Of a stretch of 47,866 nucleotides of DNA, positions 26,470 to 34,019 are shown one piece after another. The notes under the pieces are model-generated. The model was not told the origin of the DNA, ran no database searches, and saw only the letters and a program-made list of their open reading frames with translations. Source of the stretch: Sphingomonadales bacterium (GTDB lineage: Bacteria > Pseudomonadota > Alphaproteobacteria > Sphingomonadales > Kordiimonadaceae); assembly GCA_011088215.1 (NCBI GenBank), contig JAALKD010000023.1:1-47866 (forward strand). The letters are read 5' to 3'. Position 1 is the stretch's first letter. Each line of letters begins with the position of its first letter. The translations under genes and the position numbers were made by a program.

Positions 26470-27984
26470 ATGATGAAGAATTTGATTATCAACAGTGTGT
26501 GGGCAGCGACACTTTTCTCCTGTGCGTTATTTGCAAGCGCAGATGATGAAAAGGTCGCGAAGCCAGTGCCGGAAGCGTTCCAAATCGCAACCAATCATAA
26601 GGCGAAGTTTGGCGGGAAATCTGTTAGTTACCAGGCCATTGTTGGCAATAGTTTGCTGAAAAGAGCTGATGGAACAATATACGCTGAGGCCGTAACAACC
26701 TCGTATGTTGCAAACGATGCTGATCCCTTGCGTCCCGTGACTTTCGTCTTTAACGACGGTCCGGGTTCGGCCTCAGTATGGCTGCATATGGGGTTGATGG
26801 GGCCCAAACGCGTGCGTGTTCCCAGCGATGCCGGAGACGCGGGCCTAGCACCATACAAAATTGAAGATAATCCGCTCGCGTTATTGGATGTTACGGATTT
26901 GGTATTTATCGACCCAATTGGCACCGGCTTCAGCCGCCTTGCGGGGGAAGGTGAACCCGAAGATGTATACGGCCTGGAAGAAGATGCGCGTTCAGTGGCC
27001 GAAATTGTCCGTGAATGGGTGCGGGCCAATGGTCGCTGGAACGCGCCCAAATTTATCGCGGGTGAAAGTTTTGGTACAACTCGTGCGGCGGCTATGCTGC
27101 CGTATCTGCAGGGCGGGTCAGAGCCGATGCGTATAAACGGCGTGATCATGATTTCGCAGGCGATGGACTATACCGGCAGCACTCCAGCGCATAATAATTT
27201 AATTGCCTATGTCACCTATCTTCCCAGCCTTGCAGCAACAGCCCGTTATCACGGCCAATTGGCAAACCAGCCCGCTGACATGCAAGTTTTTTTGGCCGAA
27301 GTGCGCGCCTTTGCATTTGATGAATATTTACCGGCCCTGTTCAAAGGATCTGCGCTGCCAGCTGCGGATTTTAATCGTATAGCAAAGAAATTAGCCGATT
27401 ATACCGGGCTAAGTGAAACTTACATTAAGCGAGCGAACTTGCGTATTTTGACCGGGCGGTTTGCCAAAGAACTACTGCGTGACAGTGGTGAAATTGTTGG
27501 GCGGTTGGACGCCCGTTACCGGTCGTCAGACTTAGATGCAGTCGGCGAAAGTGCTCGGTTTGATGCGGCGTCTGCGGCGATTAGCGGCGCTTATTCTTCA
27601 GCGTTCCGGCACTATGTCCGGCATGACCTGAATGTCGCGCTGGGCAGGCCCTATTATGGCTCTGGCCCTGAGGTGAATGTCAATTGGGTATATGATCGCA
27701 GCGAAGGGTACAATGAACCATCTTATGTAAATACCGCGCCGCAATTAGCTGACGCGATGAAGCTGAACCCCGCGTTGAGAGTGATGGTAGCGTCTGGCAT
27801 ATACGATTTGGTAACTCCGTTTTTTGATGCTGAGTACACGCTTACAAGGCACGGAATAGAAATGGAACGGGTTGATATGACCTATTATGAGGCTGGTCAT
27901 ATGATGTATGTGAACGAAGATGCATATACACGGCTGTCAAAAGATATGCGGGATTTCATTGCCGCCTCCCTTGCGGCGAACTAA
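26470..27984 (+). CDS. S10 serine carboxypeptidase-family protein, exported
   Basis: A 504-residue protein starting at ATG 26470 behind GGGGAT; an upstream in-frame start at 26413 would put a charged extension before the signal peptide (IINSVWAATLFSCALFASA). The S10 hallmarks are FNDGPGSASVWLHMGLMGP (oxyanion region), the nucleophile elbow AGESFGTTRAAAM with Ser200, Asp446 in GIYDLVTP, and His477 in YYEAGHMMY. The usual GESYGG is GESFGT here. It follows the two S9 proteins on the same strand after 156 bp and likely adds carboxypeptidase activity to a secreted peptide-degrading set. Confidence 0.9.
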   Translation: MMKNLIINSVWAATLFSCALFASADDEKVAKPVPEAFQIATNHKAKFGGKSVSYQAIVGNSLLKRADGTIYAEAVTTSYVANDADPLRPVTFVFNDGPGSASVWLHMGLMGPKRVRVPSDAGDAGLAPYKIEDNPLALLDVTDLVFIDPIGTGFSRLAGEGEPEDVYGLEEDARSVAEIVREWVRANGRWNAPKFIAGESFGTTRAAAMLPYLQGGSEPMRINGVIMISQAMDYTGSTPAHNNLIAYVTYLPSLAATARYHGQLANQPADMQVFLAEVRAFAFDEYLPALFKGSALPAADFNRIAKKLADYTGLSETYIKRANLRILTGRFAKELLRDSGEIVGRLDARYRSSDLDAVGESARFDAASAAISGAYSSAFRHYVRHDLNVALGRPYYGSGPEVNVNWVYDRSEGYNEPSYVNTAPQLADAMKLNPALRVMVASGIYDLVTPFFDAEYTLTRHGIEMERVDMTYYEAGHMMYVNEDAYTRLSKDMRDFIAASLAAN

Positions 27985-28025
27985 GCAATCTAGAACGGTA
28001 ACAATTAAGACAAAGGCCCCATATT

Positions 28026-29309
28026 GTGCGAATGCTGATATACGGATTAATCGCCCTTGCGCCCTTACCGCTGGCAAGCGCTAGGCCTGCGTGGCAATGG
28101 CTTTGGGTGTTGGTAGCCGCCACTGCGGCAGTGGTTTATTTGGCCCAGGCTCGGCGTGTCCGACCTATAGGCTCGTCCCTTGCTTTCACTATAGCCATTT
28201 CTGGCACCTGCGTGTTTGTTTTGTGGGGTTTTTTGCAGGCTTTAATTCCTATGGGAGCGGGCGCGGTTTTCGATATTTCCAGTGTCGATAACATCCTTTC
28301 CGCCAGCGGCGTCATATCAGTTTACCCCGCAAAAACGCTCTCAAATGCTATCTTTTTCCTGTCTCATCTGGTGTTTTTTAGTTTAGTTTACCAATTTTGC
28401 TCTCGGCGTGAAAAAGCAGTGAACTTCATACGCTTCTGTGGGATTGTCGGTGGCTTATACGCCGCATATGGTTTCATAGTTTTTGTCTCGGGCAACGACA
28501 CAATTCTTTGGTTTGAGAAATGGACTAGCCCTAATTCTCTGACCAGTACGTTTGTTAATCGAAACAGTTATGCCGCATATGTGGGGCTTGGTTTGCAGTG
28601 TCTTGTTGCGTATGCATTTTTCTGGGCGCAGGACGAGTTGGCAGAGGGTCGCACCGGGCGCGAGTTATACCGACACGTCTTTGAGACAATGCTGACAAAA
28701 GCATGGTGGTTGCCGCTGGCAATACTGTTGTGCGCGGTGGCCCTTATGCTGTCTAATTCGCGTGTTGGTTTTGGCTCGGTTGCAGTGGCGATATTTCTTC
28801 TGTTCCTTCTTACTCCAAGCCGCTACGGCGGTATAAAAAACGGGTGGGGCAGTTTGTTGCGTGCAGCGACTATAGTTGTTGTTGGCGTTGGTGTGTTTTC
28901 ACTGAGTGGCGAGATGCTAGATCAACGGCTGCAAAGTGATGCCAGTTTTGGCCAAAGGTTTTCAATTTATCCGATTGTCATGGACGCCGTATCAAACAGG
29001 CCGTTTGTTGGATACGGATTGGGCACCTTCGAAGATGTTTTTCGGGCTTTCCGAGATGATACTATAGACAGCTATTTTGTGCGTGCACACAGCGACTACC
29101 TGGAAGTGGCGTTAGGTGCAGGTATTCCCGCGGCTGTTTTGCTTGTTGCCTCAATCGCTGCACTGCTGTTCCAACTTATTACATCACTTAAATTTGGCAA
29201 TCAATACCGCAGTTTTATCGCGCTTGGCATAACGGCAAGCGTTCAACTGGCTTCGCACTCAGTGGTCGATTTTTCATTGCAAATACCTGCGGTGTCTTAT
29301 CTTTGGTGA
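28026..29309 (+). CDS. O-antigen ligase / Wzy-like polytopic membrane protein, apparently 3' truncated by a stop
   Basis: A 427-residue inner-membrane protein with about ten hydrophobic segments and a large periplasmic loop, of the O-antigen ligase (WaaL/Wzy, PF04932-like) type. Family-like segments are SPNSLTSTFVNRNSYAAYVGLGL, shortened here to the core FVNRNSYAAY, then LMLSNSRVGF, GYGLGTFEDVF and RAHSDYLEVALGAGIP, with the distal HSVVDFSLQIPA. The protein ends abruptly at SYLW followed by TGA (29307-29309). The same frame continues for 21 codons (AIIAASLAAAHRCERATAAPV) to TAG at 29373, resembling the expected last membrane helix. The start is GTG 28026 or ATG 28032. No sugar-polymer genes are nearby, so the substrate is unknown. 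Confidence 0.8.
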   Translation: MRMLIYGLIALAPLPLASARPAWQWLWVLVAATAAVVYLAQARRVRPIGSSLAFTIAISGTCVFVLWGFLQALIPMGAGAVFDISSVDNILSASGVISVYPAKTLSNAIFFLSHLVFFSLVYQFCSRREKAVNFIRFCGIVGGLYAAYGFIVFVSGNDTILWFEKWTSPNSLTSTFVNRNSYAAYVGLGLQCLVAYAFFWAQDELAEGRTGRELYRHVFETMLTKAWWLPLAILLCAVALMLSNSRVGFGSVAVAIFLLFLLTPSRYGGIKNGWGSLLRAATIVVVGVGVFSLSGEMLDQRLQSDASFGQRFSIYPIVMDAVSNRPFVGYGLGTFEDVFRAFRDDTIDSYFVRAHSDYLEVALGAGIPAAVLLVASIAALLFQLITSLKFGNQYRSFIALGITASVQLASHSVVDFSLQIPAVSYLW

Positions 29310-29456
29310 GCAATAATTGCGGCGAGCCTTGCTGCCGCCCATCGCTGCGAACGCGCGACAGCTGCACCTGTGTAGCGACCCTTGCAATAAAAGCCAAGTT
29401 GCAGCGCACTGATACTTGCGCCGTGATTGCACCCGCAGATCAGTTATCGGGCGGTT

Positions 29457-30848
29457 CTATGTGAGGGGAAAACCCAGTTTTTCTACGAATCTGATCCAGG
29501 GCCGCCTCCAGCCGCCTTTTTCGTCCAACGTGTCCATGGCATATAGGGTAATTTTTGCGCCCAGCCAACGGAATGGTTCGGGCGGAATATAGCCGGGCTC
29601 ACTGACCGCAAACGCCATTTGCGTCTCTGGTATTTTTTCCTGGTCAAGAATTGCCAGCCCAACGCGGGCGCCAAACCGCGACGCAGACACACCAAAGCCG
29701 GAATAGCCGCCCGCATAAATTACGTCGCCGCCGAAATAATGTTGGAAATGAACCGCCATGCGGTTTGTCAGACCGATCGGGCCGCTCCAGGCGTGACTAA
29801 AAGAAACGCCATCTAACTGAGGGAAAGTTCGGGCGAATGCCTCAGCTAACCTTACAAAAGGTTTCTGAGTTTTGTCCTCTACCGGGTCTGGGTTGCCGTT
29901 GTAGAAATAGCCCAATCGACCACCAAAGATTATCCGGTTGTCTTTTGTCAGGCGCATGTAGTTCATTTGTGTCCTGGTGTCATAAACTCCCTGCCGGTTT
30001 TGCCAGCCAATGCTTCGTAGCTGCTCAGATGATAAAGGGTTTGTCGCGAGTATGCGGTCTCGCACCAACACAACCCGTTTTTTGATGCGCCGGTGTCCAG
30101 CAGCGAAGGCATTAGTGGCCAAGAGTGTCTTTCTTGCTGTAATTTTAGCCCGTGGCGTTGTGACAACAAGGCCGCCCGCTGTTTTAGTGATTTTTGTTAA
30201 CGGCGTATTCTCATACAGCGGTATGTCGAGCACTTTGGCCGCAGCCTTCAGGCCCCAAGCCAATTTGGCGGGGTGTAGGGTGCCGCTGTATTTTTTTGAC
30301 CAAACCGCCCCTTCAAATAGCGGCGAGTTTATTTGTTCTTTCGTCTCTGTTCCGTCCAACAACGTCACATCGTGGCCGTGCTCTTTGTTCAGGGTATATT
30401 CTTCTCTCAGGATGTCTTGGCAATCTGCGCCAACACCGACCGTTAGCTCGCCGCCAAATTCAAAATCACAATCAATGCTGTAACGCTCAAGCGTGTCCAT
30501 GAAGCCGGCCATATTCTCGTGCCCTAGGCGCTCTAGTTCGTCCAAATCGTCAGGGAACACCCGAATTGCGTTTGATAGCCCATGCATAACTGATGTGGAT
30601 ACAATCGCACCCGGACGCCCAGATGCGCCGTGGGCCACCTTGCCGCCTTCGATAATGGCAACGGTGCGCGATGGGGCAGCTTCCTTTGCCTGAATTGCGG
30701 CCCAAAGTCCTGTAAATCCGCCTCCGACAATCAGAAGGTCGACAGTAATATTTGAGGTTAGTTCTGGCTCACAGGCCGGAGCGTCGTCACTGTCCAGCCA
30801 AAACGGCATAAATTTCGTATTGCTTAGTGCTGTTTCGGCAAAACCCAT
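29457..30848 (-). CDS. FAD-dependent oxidoreductase, gamma-glutamylputrescine oxidase-like
   Basis: A 463-residue flavoprotein of the D-amino-acid-oxidase (DAO) fold. The dinucleotide-binding motif DLLIVGGGFTGLWAA (about residues 33-47) and the region GASGRPGAIVS are typical of PuuB/glycine-oxidase-like enzymes, as is the C-terminal GGYSGFGVSASRFGARVG. It probably oxidises an amine of a polyamine or its conjugate to an aldehyde, releasing ammonia and hydrogen peroxide. It follows the agmatinase after 23 bp on the same strand, with an aldehyde dehydrogenase further upstream to take the aldehyde. The exact substrate is inferred from context only. Confidence 0.85.
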   Translation of the reverse strand: MGFAETALSNTKFMPFWLDSDDAPACEPELTSNITVDLLIVGGGFTGLWAAIQAKEAAPSRTVAIIEGGKVAHGASGRPGAIVSTSVMHGLSNAIRVFPDDLDELERLGHENMAGFMDTLERYSIDCDFEFGGELTVGVGADCQDILREEYTLNKEHGHDVTLLDGTETKEQINSPLFEGAVWSKKYSGTLHPAKLAWGLKAAAKVLDIPLYENTPLTKITKTAGGLVVTTPRAKITARKTLLATNAFAAGHRRIKKRVVLVRDRILATNPLSSEQLRSIGWQNRQGVYDTRTQMNYMRLTKDNRIIFGGRLGYFYNGNPDPVEDKTQKPFVRLAEAFARTFPQLDGVSFSHAWSGPIGLTNRMAVHFQHYFGGDVIYAGGYSGFGVSASRFGARVGLAILDQEKIPETQMAFAVSEPGYIPPEPFRWLGAKITLYAMDTLDEKGGWRRPWIRFVEKLGFPLT

Positions 30849-30871
30849 GGTTTCATACCCTCGGTCGGCAG

Positions 30872-31912
30872 TTAGCGCGCATTTCTATCTTTGTGTGCCT
30901 GTGCCAACAAGCATAATTCTTCGAACAATAATTGCGCGCCCAATTGTGCGGTGTTGCTTGTGGGGTCATACATGGGCGCAACTTCTACCACATCGGCGCC
31001 GATAACATTCATGCCCATCAAGCCGCGTAGTAATTGGAACCCCTCGCGCGGCGTCATGCCGCCAGCCTCAGGTGTGCCCGTGCCTGGCGCGTAGGCAGGG
31101 TCAAAACCGTCAACGTCGACAGATACATATACTGGCATATCACCGATCAACTCTCTGGTTTTTGTGATCAGAGCGTCAATACCCATTTCCATAATATCTT
31201 CGATGTGCACTACGGTCATGCCCGAGGTGTAGCTAAACTCCCAAATCGCTTCACTTGAGCCCCGAATGCCAATTTGAATGGTTTTTTCCGGGTCCAAAAC
31301 GCCGTCCAGCACCGCCAGCCTAAAGGGCCCGCCGTGATGAAATTTAGAGCCATCATAGGTGCCCGCAGTATCGCAGTGAGCATCAATATGCACCAGGGCA
31401 ACTGGTTCATCGGCACCAAGTGCGCGCAGAATTGGATGCGTTATCGAGTGGTCGCCGCCAACGCTTAGAGGCAGGACCCCGGCTTCCTTTATTTTGCGGT
31501 AGTAGGCTTCAATGTCTTCCATGCTGTCGTCAAGACTATAGCGCGAACGAAACGGGACATCACCTACGTCGGCAACGGTGCACTCCGCCTTGGGCACTAT
31601 ACCTGTTAGGTGGTTATAGGGGCCAATGCGTTCGATTGAGCGCACGGCCCGAGGGCCGAGGCGCGCACCGGCGCGGTTGGAAACCGCAAGGTCCATGGGC
31701 ACACCGATGACTGCCACATCAAGCCCGTCTAGAGTATTGGCTTGAGGCAGGTCCAAAAATGTCGAGATGCCGCTATAAGGTTTTGGGCGCGTGCCTTCAC
31801 GCTCAGCACCAACAATTTTGTCTGCGACCGAGTTGAACTTTTCTGTCTGGTGTTCGTTGACACCCTTGTCCAGGTATTGCTCGCGTAAGCGGTCCAGTTT
31901 GCTTTTGTTCAT
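30872..31912 (-). CDS. speB: Agmatinase-family ureohydrolase
   Basis: A 346-residue binuclear manganese ureohydrolase. All metal motifs are visible: GGDHSITHPILRA, VHIDAHCDTAGTYDG and SVDVDGFDPAYAPGTGTPE. Agmatinase would give putrescine and urea; guanidinobutyrase or another guanidino-hydrolase is equally possible within this family. Its ATG lies between the aldehyde dehydrogenase and the FAD oxidase. If the one-base deletion in the upstream dehydrogenase is repaired, that gene ends in TAATG, overlapping this start, which points to coupled translation. Confidence 0.9.
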   Translation of the reverse strand: MNKSKLDRLREQYLDKGVNEHQTEKFNSVADKIVGAEREGTRPKPYSGISTFLDLPQANTLDGLDVAVIGVPMDLAVSNRAGARLGPRAVRSIERIGPYNHLTGIVPKAECTVADVGDVPFRSRYSLDDSMEDIEAYYRKIKEAGVLPLSVGGDHSITHPILRALGADEPVALVHIDAHCDTAGTYDGSKFHHGGPFRLAVLDGVLDPEKTIQIGIRGSSEAIWEFSYTSGMTVVHIEDIMEMGIDALITKTRELIGDMPVYVSVDVDGFDPAYAPGTGTPEAGGMTPREGFQLLRGLMGMNVIGADVVEVAPMYDPTSNTAQLGAQLLFEELCLLAQAHKDRNAR

Positions 31913-31949
31913 TATGTGTCATCGCCTTGATCAGTTGACATGATTGCTT

Positions 31950-33350
31950 TTACCTCCAGAAATTCGTGCAAGCCGTGCGCCCCCATTCCCGGCCATTGCC
32001 AGACTGCTTGTAACCGCCGAAGGGCGCACCTGTCGCCAGCGGTGCACCATTGATATGAACCATACCGGCGCGAATGTCCTGCGACCAAGTTGTCGCCAGC
32101 TTTGGGTCATTGGTATAAATATAGGCCGATAGGCCGTACGGCGTTTCATTGGCGATTTTTGTCGCTTCGTCGATTGTCTCGTATGGTAATATGGCAAGCA
32201 CAGGCCCGAACACTTCCTCTCTGGCGATAAGCTGACTGTTGTTAAGCCCTGCAAAAATTGTTGGCCTGACATAATAGCCTTCGCGGATGCCTTCGGGTCG
32301 CTCAGGACCCCCGGGCGCGGGGGTCAAGCCTTCTGCTTCTGCCTGTCGCAGCAAACCGGTAACTTTGGTATATTGGCGCACGTTGGCAAGTGGGCCAATA
32401 TCAGTTTTTTTATCCGTGGGATCGCCGACCACGCAATTTTCTGCCGCTTCGACCGCCAATTCAACAATTCTGCCGTGCAGGTGGGCAGGTACAATAAGAC
32501 GGGTTCCTGCGTTGCAGGACTGGCCAGTATTTTCCATACATAGCCACACACATTTGGGGATAACTGTTTCGAGGTCCACATCTTCTGCGATAACGATGGG
32601 TGATTTGCCACCAAGTTCCTGGCTCACCCGCTTAACGGTCGGTGCGGCGCCAACGGCAACGGCCACGCCGGCAGCGGTTGACCCGGTGAAGGACATCATG
32701 TCTATATCCGGGTGCGAGCTGATCGCCGCGCCTACTTCTGCGCCGTCACCGAATACCATGTTAAACACGCCAGCGGGCACGCCAGCCGCATCCATAACTT
32801 CGGCGAATAATTGCGCCGACAAGGCGGCATATTCGCTGGGTTTAAGAACAACGGCACAACCCGCCGCTATGGCGGGCGCTACTTTGCAGACGATCTGGTT
32901 GATCGGCCAATTCCACGGCGTGATAAGGCCGCACACACCGATAGGCTCATACCGCAGTGTATGACTGTCACGGGGAACTTCTAGTTTAAACTCTTTCAGC
33001 GCATCAATTGTGGCTTCCAGGTGTTCGACGCCACAGTAGGCTTGGGCTTCATGGGCGAGAGTTTTAGGGGCACCCATTTCAGTGCGGATAGCATCGGCGA
33101 AATCGTCGTATCGGTTCTTATAACATTTCAAGACCCGTTCCAGCAGCTCAAGCCGTTCAGTGACTGTTGTTTTGCTGAAGGTCGGAAATGCAGCGACTGC
33201 GGCTTCAATGGCTGAATTTGCGTCGGCAGTTGTTCCCATGGCAACAGAACCCACGACCGCTTCAGTTGCGGGGTTAATGATATCGAGCGCGGTATCCGTT
33301 GGCGCAGACTTCCAGGATCCATCGATGTAAAAGCTGTGAAGTCGTTTCAA
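31950..33350 (-). CDS. NAD(P)-dependent aldehyde dehydrogenase with a 3' frameshift
   Basis: A 466-residue ALDH-superfamily enzyme as read. The coenzyme-binding TPWNWPINQIVCKVAPA, the SFTGSTAAG loop, the QELGGKSP motif with its general-base Glu, and catalytic Cys279 in NTGQSCNAG are all present. It probably oxidises an aminoaldehyde or guanidinoaldehyde produced by the neighbouring oxidase. The end is abnormal: after GNGREWG the frame shifts at five C on the plus strand (31980-31984). One added base gives the usual GREWGAHGLHEFLEVKAI and continues to a stop at 31912-31914 that overlaps the agmatinase ATG as TAATG (479 residues). All catalytic residues precede the lesion, but the lost tail normally helps in oligomer contacts. 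Confidence 0.9.
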   Translation of the reverse strand: MKRLHSFYIDGSWKSAPTDTALDIINPATEAVVGSVAMGTTADANSAIEAAVAAFPTFSKTTVTERLELLERVLKCYKNRYDDFADAIRTEMGAPKTLAHEAQAYCGVEHLEATIDALKEFKLEVPRDSHTLRYEPIGVCGLITPWNWPINQIVCKVAPAIAAGCAVVLKPSEYAALSAQLFAEVMDAAGVPAGVFNMVFGDGAEVGAAISSHPDIDMMSFTGSTAAGVAVAVGAAPTVKRVSQELGGKSPIVIAEDVDLETVIPKCVWLCMENTGQSCNAGTRLIVPAHLHGRIVELAVEAAENCVVGDPTDKKTDIGPLANVRQYTKVTGLLRQAEAEGLTPAPGGPERPEGIREGYYVRPTIFAGLNNSQLIAREEVFGPVLAILPYETIDEATKIANETPYGLSAYIYTNDPKLATTWSQDIRAGMVHINGAPLATGAPFGGYKQSGNGREWGRTACTNFWR

Positions 33351-33379
33351 ACCTGTTCGCCTTCCAAAATAGTCGAGTA

Positions 33380-33820
33380 TTAGTCTTTGGTCCGCCGAAG
33401 CGCGTCAACGCTCAACCGATCAGTCTCCGCAGGTATCATCAAGATAAACAAAATCAACGCCAGGCGGGTATATGTGTGACCATCGATATCAAATAGCGGT
33501 TGCTGTAATGCATGGCCATATGTTGTTAGCAACAACAACAAACCAGCAAGGCTTGCGGTCAGTCGGGTCCAAAGCCCGGTAACCAGCATTAATCCTAGCG
33601 CCAATTCAAAAGGCGGAATAGCCATGCCCAACGCCCACAATAACCATTCAGGTATCCAATGGTCTTTAAAGCCATCAATAAAAAAATTCTGCGCGTGAAC
33701 GGCGGGCGTAAGAGTGAACGCTTTCCACCAACCCGCCATAAGGAAAACCAGCCCCAACATGGTTCGGGCCAGAAAAACCGCGATAGTCGAACCTGACAGA
33801 CCTTTGAGAAAATTGATCAC
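33380..33820 (-). CDS. DoxX family membrane protein
   Basis: A 146-residue protein with four hydrophobic segments of the DoxX/quinol-oxidase-subunit-like family: ARTMLGLVFLMAGWWKAF, PPFELALGLMLVTGLW, ASLAGLLLLLTTYGHAL and a last helix ALILFILMIP. GTG 33820 is preferred over the longer open frame (from 33955) because AGAAGG precedes it and the upstream residues are not family-like. It starts the operon with the aldehyde dehydrogenase 29 bp downstream. DoxX proteins are linked to redox or thiosulfate metabolism in other organisms; its role with amine catabolism is unknown. Confidence 0.8.
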   Translation of the reverse strand: MINFLKGLSGSTIAVFLARTMLGLVFLMAGWWKAFTLTPAVHAQNFFIDGFKDHWIPEWLLWALGMAIPPFELALGLMLVTGLWTRLTASLAGLLLLLTTYGHALQQPLFDIDGHTYTRLALILFILMIPAETDRLSVDALRRTKD

Positions 33821-33930
33821 ACCATCAGCCTTCTTCCAATTACATAAAGTATTGGGGCAGTGTGACCTAAAGTAGCGAATTTCACAATAGCATGCTGGGG
33901 CTTGCATCGGCAAAGATGTTGAAGCTGTTG

Positions 33931-33973
33931 AAATGACAGCTCTCGCCTTTCGCAAGGGCGAGAACAGTCATTT
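33931..33973 (-). terminator. Terminator-like hairpin downstream of the FtsX-type permease gene
   Basis: An outer stem AAATGAC/GTCATTT (33931-33937 with 33967-33973) encloses an inner TCTCGCC/GGGCGAGA stem (33941-33947 with 33956-33963). It lies 46 bp after the permease stop on the minus strand and before the DoxX promoter region. The T-run is weak, so it may also stabilise the transcript end. Confidence 0.55.
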
Positions 33974-34019
33974 GTTTATATACGAACCAAATGTTTAAGG
34001 TTTACTTATGGTGGCAACC

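Noticed and set aside
26628..27149. 173-codon minus-strand frame inside the S10 gene
   Set aside because: Antisense to conserved S10 motifs; no domain or start signal.
32287..32964. 225-codon plus-strand frame inside the aldehyde dehydrogenase gene
   Set aside because: Antisense shadow of a gene with clear catalytic motifs; composition Pro/Ser/Ala-rich without domains.
33821..33955. N-terminal extension of the DoxX protein
   Set aside because: The extension has no family similarity, and the GTG at 33820 has a ribosome binding site and starts the conserved domain.
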